DNA from: an uncultured Saprospiraceae bacterium
GTDB taxonomy: Bacteria > Bacteroidota > Bacteroidia > Chitinophagales > Saprospiraceae
DNA: 39,487 nt
Reading direction: 5' to 3'
Assembly: GCA_938015805.1 (NCBI GenBank)
Contig: CALLXF010000110.1
Span: forward strand, 1 to 39,487
The translations under genes and the position numbers were made by a program. This document shows positions 1-7,829 of this stretch, piece by piece. Under the pieces are notes generated by a model. That model saw only the letters and a list, made by a program, of their open reading frames with translations, had not been told where the DNA came from and made no database searches. The first letter of the stretch is position 1; every line of letters starts with the position of its first letter.

Positions 1-248
1 AGAAAGAAATTTTTATTCCAGAGATAGTTTTATATCCTAATCCTACTGCTGATAGATTATACATAGATGTAGCTGATTATGAAATAGGAGGTGTATCGAT
101 AGCAGACGTAAATGGTAAAGAGGTTATAAATGATTATCAAAACAGATCAGGAAATTTAGATGTCTCTTTATTAAATAGCGGAACGTACTTTATTACAGTT
201 GCTTTGAAGGATGGAAAAACATTTACAAAATCATTTGTAAAAATGTAG
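1..248 (+). CDS. C-terminal end of a T9SS-exported protein (partial)
   Basis: The reading frame starting at base 3 is open from the left edge to a TAG at 246-248, giving about 81 residues. It contains the YPNP motif (VLYPNPTADRLYID), a central strand with DVNGKEV, and an ending of the type SGTYFITV...FTKSFVKM. This is the layout of the type A C-terminal sorting domain that directs proteins through the type IX secretion system, after which it is cleaved at the outer membrane. The functional part of the protein lies outside the window, so its role cannot be named. The domain call is strong; the cargo is unknown. Confidence 0.85.
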   Translation, partial: KEIFIPEIVLYPNPTADRLYIDVADYEIGGVSIADVNGKEVINDYQNRSGNLDVSLLNSGTYFITVALKDGKTFTKSFVKM

Positions 249-456
249 GATAGTTCTTTTTTTATTAGAATAAAACCTATACCTGCTAATAAAGGTGATT
301 CTATTTAAATAATCTTGAAGACATCTGCCGATGGTCAACAAGTAAAAAGAAGAAGTAAGAAAATTCAAAATGCGAATTTTAAGACAGGGTGAGTTAACAA
401 CATCCAGATCATGGATATCTAGCACATCTTAAAAATCGTGTAAAAGACTGTAGAGA

Positions 457-948
457 TTAAGGAAGTAATATAACTCCGTCAGCCATAAACTTTAGTTCCT
501 CGATAGGTTCTGTGATCGCCGCGATTTCTTCAGCAGATTTTCCTTCATCTTCTGCGTAGTGTCTTAGTTCGTCCACAGGAGTTACTTCTCTGTAAGCCTT
601 ACCTCTTAGAGTTACTTTTTTACCCTCACAGTCTAGAGGTAAAAAGAATCCGTAGTCTTTAAACTTAACAAACATTTTTTGCCCATCAGGATCCTTGTCA
701 GAGATGATATTTGCCCAGCACCCTTTTACCTGGCATACAGAGGCTACTGTTCCTGTTACTTTGGTTTCTAGAGAGTCGACGGAGGATAATTTATTAAGAA
801 GATCATCGTAGGAGATTGCATCATCATTTGTGATCTCCGCTCCAAAATATTTATAGCCTGCCGTATCGATTTTGGTAGGTTGTGCATTCTGCTTACAAGC
901 CATAAAACTTAAGCTGAGGCAAACAAATAAGAAAGATAAATTCTTCAT
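457..948 (-). CDS. DUF4920 family lipoprotein
   Basis: This 163-residue protein starts with a lipoprotein signal (FMAC, lipidated Cys18), so it should be anchored in a membrane facing the periplasm. The mature part matches the DUF4920 family: a small beta-rich domain with the core TGTVASVCQVKGCW and a later DYGFFLPLDCEGKKV segment. Three conserved-looking cysteines (in VCQVKGCW and LDCEG) suggest metal or redox chemistry, which is inference; the family has no established function. It is divergent from the MORN-caspase gene and has its own candidate promoter just upstream. Confidence 0.8.
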   Translation of the reverse strand: MKNLSFLFVCLSLSFMACKQNAQPTKIDTAGYKYFGAEITNDDAISYDDLLNKLSSVDSLETKVTGTVASVCQVKGCWANIISDKDPDGQKMFVKFKDYGFFLPLDCEGKKVTLRGKAYREVTPVDELRHYAEDEGKSAEEIAAITEPIEELKFMADGVILLP

Positions 949-991
949 TAATAATTATTTATAAAAGATTATATAATAAATGATAGTTATA

Positions 992-999
992 CAAAGTTA
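992..999 (-). promoter_or_regulatory. Bacteroidota -7 element for the DUF4920 gene
   Basis: On the minus strand this reads TAACTTTG, a full match to the Bacteroidota primary-sigma -7 consensus TAnnTTTG. It lies about 45 bases before the start codon, leaving a short leader. No convincing TTTG/TTG -33 element is seen at the expected 19-21 base spacing, so the call rests on the -7 box and its position in the divergent intergenic region. Confidence 0.5.
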
Positions 1000-1084
1000 T
1001 AAAGGTCATCTTACTTAAAAGACTTAAATTTCATAAATATGAAGCAGCATTACTCAAGAAATCTATTTTTTTCACTTTTGAAAA

Positions 1085-2740
1085 ATGCTAGTTATGAAAT
1101 TTATAATGCAGTCTTTAATACTTCTTATATGCCCGACCTTTCTTACAGCTCAATGTGTAACCGGTAATTGCTTAGACGGGAAAGGTAAATATAAATTCGA
1201 AAATGGATCGATCTATTCTGGACAGTTTAGTGATGGAAAACTAAACGGTAAAGGTACAATGCGTTATCACTCCGGTGATATTTACACTGGTATGTGGGAG
1301 GATAACAAAAAAAATGGTGGAGGTAAGTTTGAGAGATCTAACGGCAATATCTACGAAGGCCAATTTGTTAATGGAAAATTAAACGGTAAAGGAAGATTAC
1401 TTTATAAATCAAAGGACAGATATGTAGGTACATTTATAGATAACGTACCTAATGGTAAAGGAAAGATCTATTTTAAAAATGGCAATAAGTATGAGGGTGA
1501 TGTGGTCTCAGGAAAAATGCATGGAGAAGGAAGTATGATTTATAAAAATGGAAATTTTTATAAAGGAGCATGGAATCAGAACAAAAAACATGGAAATGGT
1601 TTTTTCCAGTTTGCCTCTGGTAAGCACGTAGAGGGAGTATGGGTAGATGGTAAAAGAGATAAAACCAAAAAGGCTATCAAAAAAGAAGAAGACACCTTTG
1701 GGGCGGTAAAATTTAAAGCACTTAAAGACTGTACAAGACAATACTGCAATAACGAAGATGGTGTTTTTTCTTACTCTGATGGAACGAGATATATAGGCCC
1801 ATTTAAAAATGGCGGGCCTAATGGAGATGGAAGAGTAGAATATGCAAATGGAGATGTTTATGAGGGCGGTTGGAAGCATCATTTACCAGATGGCTATGGT
1901 GTAATGAAATTTAAAAACGGGTATACCTATGCGACAGTATGGACTAACGGTGTGGCGGGTGAGATGATGAGTAATAATGTAAATTCTATTGCAAAAGAAA
2001 ACTACATGCCGATCCAGAATTCGGACGAAGTAAAAATATGGGCTATGGTCATAGGGATAAGTTCCTATAATCATATGCCGACCTTACGTTTTACAGATGA
2101 TGATGCTTACCAGTTCTATGCTTTTCTAAAAAGTCCAGAAGGGGGAGCAGTCCCAGATGATCAGATATCTATACTAATTGATGAGGATGCAAGTAAAAAC
2201 AAAATCCTGACGAGTATGGAGACATTATTTAAAAAAGCAGATGATAACGATGTCGTACTAATGTACTTTTCTGGGCATGGGTTAGATGGATCTTTTGTTC
2301 CTAATGATTTTGATGGGTATAATAATGCTATAGCTCATCAGGATATTTTAACCTTATTTGAGAACAGTAATGCAAAACATAAAATTTGTATTGCTGATGC
2401 TTGTCACTCGGGTAGTCTGATGGCCTCGAGAAGTATGACCAGCGATCTAGAAAATTATTATGATAGTTTTGATAAATCATCGTCAGGAACAGCACTCATA
2501 TTATCGTCTAAAAAGGAAGAGGTTTCTTTAGAGTATAAAGGCTTACGCCAAGGTGTTTTTAGTCATTTTCTGATCAGAGGCCTAAAAGGAGAGGCAAATC
2601 AAAATCAGGATAAAATGGTTTCTGTGGAGGAATTATATAATTTCGTTTCCACGAATGTTTCTAGTTATACTAACCAGATGCAAAATCCTACGATCGCTGG
2701 AGATTTTAGTCCATCGACACCGATTGCAATGATTAGATAG
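1085..2740 (+). CDS. Secreted MORN-repeat protein with C-terminal caspase (C14) domain
   Basis: 551 residues. The N-terminus is a signal peptide ending near LTAQ (residue 23); Met4 (base 1094) is an equally good start. Residues about 24-300 hold nine or ten MORN repeats of the form YxGxWxxGxxxGxGxxxxxxG, in two blocks, each headed by a C-x4-C pair (C24/C29 and C216/C221). Residues about 316-551 are a caspase-like peptidase domain (WAMVIGISSY, FTDDDA) with the catalytic dyad in YFSGHG (His398) and DACHSG (Cys440). The family cleaves after basic or acidic residues depending on subgroup; specificity cannot be told here. MORN repeats bind lipids or proteins in other systems, so a surface or periplasmic protease held by its MORN arm is a reasonable inference. 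The gene appears to stand alone, with no linked substrate or inhibitor gene. Confidence 0.9.
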   Translation: MLVMKFIMQSLILLICPTFLTAQCVTGNCLDGKGKYKFENGSIYSGQFSDGKLNGKGTMRYHSGDIYTGMWEDNKKNGGGKFERSNGNIYEGQFVNGKLNGKGRLLYKSKDRYVGTFIDNVPNGKGKIYFKNGNKYEGDVVSGKMHGEGSMIYKNGNFYKGAWNQNKKHGNGFFQFASGKHVEGVWVDGKRDKTKKAIKKEEDTFGAVKFKALKDCTRQYCNNEDGVFSYSDGTRYIGPFKNGGPNGDGRVEYANGDVYEGGWKHHLPDGYGVMKFKNGYTYATVWTNGVAGEMMSNNVNSIAKENYMPIQNSDEVKIWAMVIGISSYNHMPTLRFTDDDAYQFYAFLKSPEGGAVPDDQISILIDEDASKNKILTSMETLFKKADDNDVVLMYFSGHGLDGSFVPNDFDGYNNAIAHQDILTLFENSNAKHKICIADACHSGSLMASRSMTSDLENYYDSFDKSSSGTALILSSKKEEVSLEYKGLRQGVFSHFLIRGLKGEANQNQDKMVSVEELYNFVSTNVSSYTNQMQNPTIAGDFSPSTPIAMIR

Positions 2741-2802
2741 GTCATATGAGCTAACTATATGATTTACAGCGTATTTTTATCACACACTTTGTTTTAGAAG
2801 GC

Positions 2803-2832
2803 TTGTTTTTTTCAAAGATTAAGCTATCTTTG
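2803..2832 (+). promoter_or_regulatory. Promoter of the rpsF-rpsR-rplI operon
   Basis: A TTG at 2803-2805 and a TATCTTTG at 2825-2832 are separated by 19 bases, fitting the Bacteroidota primary-sigma promoter (TTTG/TTG, 19-21 bases, TAnnTTTG). Transcription would begin near 2838-2840 in GCAGTCC, giving a leader of about 45 bases before rpsF. This is the clearest promoter in the window. Confidence 0.75.
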
Positions 2833-2883
2833 CAGTCCTTTTGAAGAAAAGGATATTAAATAACATAACTTTTAATTTACTAA

Positions 2884-3729
2884 ATGCGTAATTACGAAGT
2901 AACGTTCATCGTCGATCCCGTACTGTCAGGCGATGAAATTAAAAAGACAGCAAAGGCCTATAACGACATGCTCGTTAATGAGGGATGTTCTATCACTCAT
3001 GTTGAGGACCTTGGCCTTAGACAATTAGCTTATCCTATCAACAAGAAAAGCTCGGGAATTTATTATTGTATCGAATTCGAATCGGAAACTGGAGCTTTCT
3101 TATCTCAGGTAGAACTTGCCTTTAGAAGAGACGAAAGAATCATGAGATTCTTATCTGTAAAACTCGATAAGTATGGAGTTAAATACAATAAAGATAAACG
3201 AGACGGAAAAATCGGCAAAAGCCGTAAAACCGTAGAGCGTGAGAAGGAAAAAGAGAAAGAAGAGTTAAAACGAACCTCTGTACCTAGAAGTTCTGCATCT
3301 AAGGCGGAAACACCAGCAGTAGCTAAAGAAACTCCAGCACCTGCAATAGCAGCAACTCCTGCTCCTACTGAGACAGTGGCAGTTAAGGCGGAAGCTCCAG
3401 CAGCAACACCAGCTCCAGTAGCCGTTACAGAAACAGTAACAGTAAAAGCTACCGGTGATACAGTAGATCTTACAAAGATTGAAGGTATCGGACCTAAAGC
3501 TGCAGAAGCTTTAGTAGCTGCAGGAATTGTAAGTTACACCCATCTTAAACTAAAGTCTGCAGATGAGATCAAAGGGATCTTAGACAAAGCAGATGGCAAT
3601 TTTGGAATGATGGATCCTACGACTTGGTCAAAGCAAGCAGAATATGCTGCTAACGGAGAATGGGATGCATTAAAAAAATGGCAAGATGAGTTAGATGGTG
3701 GTAAAGTTGTAGCCTCAGAAGAGGAATAA
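2884..3729 (+). CDS. rpsF: Ribosomal protein bS6 with long C-terminal extension
   Basis: The first ~100 residues (MRNYEVTFIVDPVLSGDEI..., then RRDERIMRFLSVKLDKY) are a normal bS6, which binds bS18 and 16S rRNA in the platform of the small subunit. The protein is 281 residues, about twice the usual length. A basic/acidic segment (about 101-135) leads into an Ala/Pro/Thr-rich linker (136-194), and residues 195-281 form a helix-hairpin-helix-like module beginning DLTKIEGIGPKAAEAL. Similar modules occur as tails on some Bacteroidota ribosomal proteins, as I recall for L21. The gene leads the rpsF-rpsR-rplI operon; no ssb gene lies between rpsF and rpsR. Confidence 0.95.
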   Translation: MRNYEVTFIVDPVLSGDEIKKTAKAYNDMLVNEGCSITHVEDLGLRQLAYPINKKSSGIYYCIEFESETGAFLSQVELAFRRDERIMRFLSVKLDKYGVKYNKDKRDGKIGKSRKTVEREKEKEKEELKRTSVPRSSASKAETPAVAKETPAPAIAATPAPTETVAVKAEAPAATPAPVAVTETVTVKATGDTVDLTKIEGIGPKAAEALVAAGIVSYTHLKLKSADEIKGILDKADGNFGMMDPTTWSKQAEYAANGEWDALKKWQDELDGGKVVASEEE

Positions 3730-3754
3730 TTCTTTAAATCTTAAAAAGTAAAAA

Positions 3755-4021
3755 ATGGCAAGTAGAGACGATATAAAGTTCTTAAGTAATCCTAACATCG
3801 GTGGTGCTGCAAAAAAGTACTGTAGATTTAAAAAATTCGGGATTAGACATATTGATTATAAAGACCCTGATTTCTTATTACAATTTGTAAACGAGCAAGG
3901 AAAATTACTTCCTCGTAGAATCACTGGTAATTCATTAAAATATCAAAAGAAAGTTGCAGTAGCAGTAAAAAGAGCAAGACACCTTGCAATGATGCCTTAC
4001 GTAACTGACTTATTAAAATAA
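3755..4021 (+). CDS. rpsR: Ribosomal protein bS18
   Basis: 88 residues, normal bS18 length apart from a short N-terminal addition. It has the conserved core [18 protein letters not shown] and the C-terminal [16 protein letters not shown]...[11 protein letters not shown]. It pairs with bS6 in the 30S platform. It lies 25 bases after rpsF and 13 before rplI, so the three are co-transcribed. Confidence 0.97.
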   Translation: MASRDDIKFLSNPNIGGAAKKYCRFKKFGIRHIDYKDPDFLLQFVNEQGKLLPRRITGNSLKYQKKVAVAVKRARHLAMMPYVTDLLK

Positions 4022-4034
4022 ACCTTAACCGACT

Positions 4035-4481
4035 ATGGATATAATATTATTAAAAGACTTAGACAAAGTAGGTTATAAACATGATATCGTAAAAGTTAAA
4101 AACGGTTACGGTAGAAACTACTTAATCCCTCAAGGTATTGGCGTAATTGCAAATGCTACAAATAGAGGAAAACTAGATACACTAATCGCAGAAGAAGATG
4201 CCAAAGAAGCGGCAAGAGTAGACGAGTATAAAGAAATGGTAACTGCTTTAGAAGGTAAATCTGTTAAGATCGGCGTAAAAGCAGGTACATCAGGTAAGAT
4301 TTTTGGAAGTGTAACTAATGTACAACTGGCAGCTGCTATCCAAGACCAACTGGGTATGGAAGTTCACCGTAAAAAAATCAATATGGAGGAATGGCCTAAA
4401 GAACTAGGTTCATTTACTGCAAACATTGATTTCCACGCGGACGTAAAAGCAACTATCGATTTTGAATTAATACAAGAGTAA
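4035..4481 (+). CDS. rplI: Ribosomal protein bL9
   Basis: 148 residues, the usual length for bL9. The N-terminal rRNA-binding domain shows MDIILLKDLDKVGYKHDIV and NGYGRNYLIPQGIGVIA. A long helix (about residues 45-75) links to a C-terminal domain with SGKIFGSVTNVQLAAAI. It sits at the base of the L1 stalk of the 50S subunit. Last gene of the operon, followed by a strong terminator. Confidence 0.97.
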   Translation: MDIILLKDLDKVGYKHDIVKVKNGYGRNYLIPQGIGVIANATNRGKLDTLIAEEDAKEAARVDEYKEMVTALEGKSVKIGVKAGTSGKIFGSVTNVQLAAAIQDQLGMEVHRKKINMEEWPKELGSFTANIDFHADVKATIDFELIQE

Positions 4482-4510
4482 TAGAAATATTCTCTTTACG
4501 AATAATGTGA

Positions 4511-4543
4511 GGAATAGCGAGTAATCGTTATTCCTTTTTTTTT
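4511..4543 (+). terminator. Rho-independent terminator of the rpsF operon
   Basis: A 10-base-pair stem (4511-4520 with 4525-4534, one G-T pair) has a 4-base GTAA loop and is followed by nine T. It ends the ribosomal operon; the minus strand has no T run after the hairpin, so it acts in one direction only. Confidence 0.9.
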
Positions 4544-4553
4544 AATTTTCTGA

Positions 4554-5371
4554 TTATAGATAATCCTCAAGCCTAAATTCAAACCCAAATTTTCTCGCTG
4601 TAATTTCGATAGAATCTAGACCAACTTCAATTCTTCTTTTGTTTACATTTCTTGGATCTTTAATTTTATGGAAAGAGTGGGGAGGAGCTATCTGCGTTCC
4701 ATATATTTGAGGAAAACCGTTATTCATCAACAAACGATCTTGCATTTTTGCTAGAAGACTAGGTTCCAATAAATTTAAATGGACCATCTGCTCAAATCTG
4801 GATAATAGAAAGCCATTTTTTCTGATTCTCCATGTTGTATAATATACCATAAAGCTGTAATCTCATCTTTTGTTTTAGGCCATTTACATTTATCGATTAG
4901 TGAGAATATGGTGTCTCTATTAAGTTTATCTATCGCTATACCATTAATAGAAATACTTCCATTACGGATATCTTGATCTCTTTTAAATGCCCGTTTATAA
5001 AGATGTTTAGCATCAGAGCAATCGATAGTTACATAATCTATATCCTGAAAAGGATTATATTGGAGTTCCCTAGTTCTTATTTCATGCATTACATTACTAT
5101 CTGTTAAGGGAACTAGTCTAATTTGAGTAATCTCGCCTTGTAAATCTCGATAAAAATGACGTGCCATTTTACCTTGATTTAACAAAAGCCTTAAAGAATC
5201 AGTAAGTATGATTCCGTATTGGTCGACATAATCTATTTTCAGAAAATTCACTTTTCTTTCTTTCAACAATTCGATTATTTCTGCATCAGGAACTTTAGTA
5301 TATTCCTTAAAATCTTTACATCCACTGATTACGATAAATACAAAGATTAATATTGAGGCTATATTTTTCAT
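4554..5371 (-). pseudogene. DUF6624-like lipoprotein, broken by a frameshift
   Basis: The upstream part (start codon at 5369-5371) encodes a lipoprotein signal with Cys18 (VISGC) and runs to a stop at about 4775, ending ALWYIIQHGESEKMAFYYPD then an unrelated LSRWSI tail. The frame one base back continues with FEQMVHLNLLEPSLLAKMQD, then a FPQIYGTQ motif and NKRRIEVGLDSIE, ending at 4554. Joined, these give one protein of about 272 residues with the layout of the DUF6624 family (ALW..QH, then DR...NG.PQ.YGTQ, then RR.EVGL). Adding one T to the TTT that reads as AAA at 4794-4796 on the plus strand restores PDFEQM. It may be a recent mutation or a sequencing error. Function of the family is unknown. 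Confidence 0.75.
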
Positions 5372-5398
5372 GAATAAGAAACTTTCTGAGCAGAATAA

Positions 5399-5415
5399 AT
5401 ATATATATATATATA
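5399..5415. repeat. AT dinucleotide tract
   Basis: Seventeen bases of alternating A and T lie just upstream of the DUF6624-like start codon at 5371. Such tracts vary in length by slippage, and this one lies where a promoter spacer or leader would be. A regulatory (phase-varying) role is possible but is only inference. Confidence 0.6.
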
Positions 5416-5465
5416 AATTGATGTTTAATTTAAGAACAAATGAGTTCAATTATAAAGAGGAGATG

Positions 5466-5525
5466 GCTGAAAAAACTACTTGACACTGTAAGGTAAATTA
5501 ACTATAAACATGTCAAGTCTTCAGC
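5466..5525. repeat. Imperfect inverted repeat in intergenic region
   Basis: The left arm at 5466-5485 (GCTGAA...CTTGACA with a five-base insertion) pairs with the right arm at 5511-5525 (TGTCAAGTCTTCAGC); the 25 bases between form the loop. No poly-T tract follows and no gene overlaps it. It could be a remnant of a mobile element or an RNA structure. The rest of the 5450-5693 gap holds nothing else that I recognise. Confidence 0.45.
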
Positions 5526-5693
5526 TCTCTATTGATACTGGATTAAGCCTTGTTGCTTTAGAGAGATGATCAAGAAGGGGATCACGTATAGTACACTTTA
5601 TAAAATTTAACAATCGATTATGAATAAATCACGTATTTGTAATTAAATAATGAAGTAATAAATAATGGATTTTTGGAGTCTGTAATTCTCAGA

Positions 5694-6431
5694 TCAAAAA
5701 TCACAAGCCGCCCCATGTTGATCTAACCAGTCTTCCTTCTCCTTATAACTAGGCATTACTTTTTCCACCAAGTCCCAGAATCTTTTAGAATGATTCATCT
5801 CAGTTAGGTGAGCTAGTTCGTGGACGATGACATAGTCGATCACCTGAGTAGGGGTTAGCAATAAGCGAGTGGAAAAATTTAGATTGGAGGCAGAGGAGCA
5901 GCTTCCCCAGTTGCTTTGATTATATTTTAGTCGGACCGTTTCAAAATTTTTCTGGTAAGAGGCGTCATTTATGCGACGTACTCTTTCCGTAATTTTAGGT
6001 AAAAAATACTGCCCAAATAATCGACTCTGCAGTTTTTTTATTACGTCTTTTTCCTGGAATGCCGAGAGCTGATTTGATAGGGTGAGATATAGATTTTGGC
6101 CTTTGATTTTTCCAGAGTTAGTTTTACGCTCTGATCTTTCTACGTGTATATAGAAAGTTTCTCCGTACACCTTTTTTTCAAAATGATCAGGGTAAGCCTC
6201 GTTCCTAAAACGTACAAATGCAGGCGGATTTTTTGCAATCGTTTTTTGTATCCAATCTTTGGCTTTAGCAATTTCTTTTTCGATGAGTATCGATGGCATA
6301 ACTTGAGGAACTCTGAGGTAAGCTCCTTTTCTTGCTAACGAGACACGTACCGTACGCCGCCATTCTTTTACCAGTTCGATCGGGATACTGTAATTATTAT
6401 ATTCAAAAAGAAATTTAGCTTTTTTAGCCAT
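5694..6431 (-). CDS. YgjP-like (DUF45) metallopeptidase domain protein
   Basis: 245 residues from the ATG at 6429-6431; an upstream TTG at 6443 is less likely. The C-terminal half carries HELAHLTEMNH, giving the HExxH-x5-H zinc site of the YgjP/DUF45 family (His204, Glu205, His208, His214), preceded by a conserved NQSNWGSCSS segment and an LLLTPTQVIDYVIV stretch. The family is predicted to be zinc-dependent peptidases and is often near restriction or repair genes elsewhere; here it is coupled to serC with an 8-base overlap (ATGGCTAA), so it is translated from the serC message. The substrate is unknown. No signal peptide, so it is cytoplasmic. Confidence 0.88.
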   Translation of the reverse strand: MAKKAKFLFEYNNYSIPIELVKEWRRTVRVSLARKGAYLRVPQVMPSILIEKEIAKAKDWIQKTIAKNPPAFVRFRNEAYPDHFEKKVYGETFYIHVERSERKTNSGKIKGQNLYLTLSNQLSAFQEKDVIKKLQSRLFGQYFLPKITERVRRINDASYQKNFETVRLKYNQSNWGSCSSASNLNFSTRLLLTPTQVIDYVIVHELAHLTEMNHSKRFWDLVEKVMPSYKEKEDWLDQHGAACDF

Positions 6432-7494
6432 GTTGCTTTTCAAAGTTTTGCATCACATCGACCAGTACTTGTACACTTTCTATGGGCAAAGCATTATAAG
6501 TAGATGCTCTATATCCACCTACAGATCTGTGACCTTTAATACCGACACATTTTGCGTCTTTGGCGGCAGCCTCGAAAGCTTCTGCTTTAGACTCATCATG
6601 CAATAGAAAACAGACATTCATTTTACTACGATCTTCAACAGCGGTCGTACCGTAAAACATTGGGTTACGGTCTATCTCACCGTAAAGTAAATCGGCTTTG
6701 GCCTGGTTTCTTTCTTGCATTACTTTTACACCACCCATTTTTTTAATCCATCGTAGCGTCAGTAGGCTTACATAAATCGGATAAACAGGAGGAGTGTTAA
6801 AAGTAGAATCCTTTTTTACATGAGTCATGTAATTAAGCATACTCGGGATCTTACGCTCTACTTTTTCGAGTATATCTTTTTTAACAATTACGAGTGTAAC
6901 ACCCGCTGGACCTAAGTTTTTCTGAGCTCCTGCATAAACAAGATCAAAGGATGTAATATCAAAAGGTCGACTAAAAATATCTGAAGACATATCGATAACC
7001 ATTCTTACAGGACAGTCAGCAAAAGATTGCATCTGCGTTCCATAGATAGTGTTATTACTAGTAATGTGCAGGTATTTTAAATCTGTAGGAACTTCGTAAT
7101 TTTTAGGAATGTAGTTAAAGTTTTTATCTTCCGAACTGGCTATAACTTTTACATTCCCAAATAGCTTAGCTTCTTTTATGGCCTTAGTAGACCATGTACC
7201 GGTATCGACATATCCAGCAGTTTCGTTTTCGTTTAGTAGATTCATCGGAACCATATAAAACTGACTACTGGCACCTCCTGTTAAGAAAAGTACTTTATAA
7301 TCATCCGGGATATTTAATAACTCATGAATAAGTGCTTCTGTCTCTTCAAATATAGCTGTCAGTGGTTTAGAGCGATGAGACATTTCTAATATAGAAAGCC
7401 CATGATCCTGATATCTCCATGCTGACTCACTAGCTTCTTTTAATACTTCTTGTGGTAAGATTGCTGGTCCTGCAAAAAAATTATGAACACTCAT
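6424..7494 (-). CDS. serC: Phosphoserine aminotransferase
   Basis: 356 residues, full length for SerC, a fold-type I PLP enzyme that makes 3-phosphoserine from 3-phosphohydroxypyruvate and glutamate in serine synthesis (and can act in vitamin B6 synthesis). The opening HNFFAGPAILPQEVL, the GGASSQFYMVPMNLL segment and the PLP-lysine motif YAGAQKNLGPAG (Lys192) are diagnostic, as is the late GHRSVGGYRASTYNALP. It is the first gene of a two-gene unit with the YgjP-like peptidase. No serA lies next to it, though serA often does in this phylum. Confidence 0.97.
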   Translation of the reverse strand: MSVHNFFAGPAILPQEVLKEASESAWRYQDHGLSILEMSHRSKPLTAIFEETEALIHELLNIPDDYKVLFLTGGASSQFYMVPMNLLNENETAGYVDTGTWSTKAIKEAKLFGNVKVIASSEDKNFNYIPKNYEVPTDLKYLHITSNNTIYGTQMQSFADCPVRMVIDMSSDIFSRPFDITSFDLVYAGAQKNLGPAGVTLVIVKKDILEKVERKIPSMLNYMTHVKKDSTFNTPPVYPIYVSLLTLRWIKKMGGVKVMQERNQAKADLLYGEIDRNPMFYGTTAVEDRSKMNVCFLLHDESKAEAFEAAAKDAKCVGIKGHRSVGGYRASTYNALPIESVQVLVDVMQNFEKQHG

Positions 7495-7630
7495 TTAAAG
7501 TAAGATTATATGATAAAAAAATTGAAAGTATAAAGATACTAATGCAATGTAGATATGCTTTAGATTGAACTTAATTATTCGACTATAAATAATGAAATTT
7601 AAAAGAAAAAAGTACGGAGGAAAATAAAAT

Positions 7631-7676
7631 AATTAGTTTCTTCTAATTGACTAAATACTTTAGGGATGTTAGTCAA
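7631..7676. promoter_or_regulatory. Two overlapping inverted repeats between serC and the next gene
   Basis: The 7495-7829 gap holds no gene I can support. Within it, AATTAG at 7631-7636 pairs with CTAATT at 7643-7648, and TTGACTAA at 7647-7654 pairs with TTAGTCAA at 7669-7676; both are perfect and they share two bases. They could be operator sites for a dimeric regulator or alternative hairpins. A short TTCACG/CGTGAA repeat at 7770-7786 lies further right. No -7/-33 pair is convincing here. Confidence 0.35.
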
Positions 7677-7829
7677 TATCGTCAAATGAGAAAGTTTACT
7701 CCTCTTGATTAAAGTCAAAGAACCGATTTAATATCTTTTATAGAGATTTATTAATTTTTTTTGTCTCCATTCACGTAAAGCGTGAAAGATAAAAACATAA
7801 TTACCAGTTTTCCGTTATACCTTTATACT

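Noticed and set aside
231-425. Minus-strand frame of 64 codons in the first intergenic gap
   Set aside because: No recognisable domain or signal, overlaps the end of the T9SS gene, and composition looks like reversed non-coding DNA.
1508-1882. Minus-strand frame opposite the MORN repeats
   Set aside because: A shadow of the repetitive MORN coding sequence; the plus-strand repeats explain it fully.
4790-4812. Programmed -1 frameshift at the A-run in the DUF6624-like gene
   Set aside because: No X-XXY-YYZ heptamer in the right frame and no convincing downstream structure; a one-base deletion in TTT explains it more simply.
4554-4850. Separate 98-codon gene on the minus strand
   Set aside because: Its first ~18 residues do not align with the family, while the rest continues the DUF6624-like protein; better treated as the downstream half of one broken gene.
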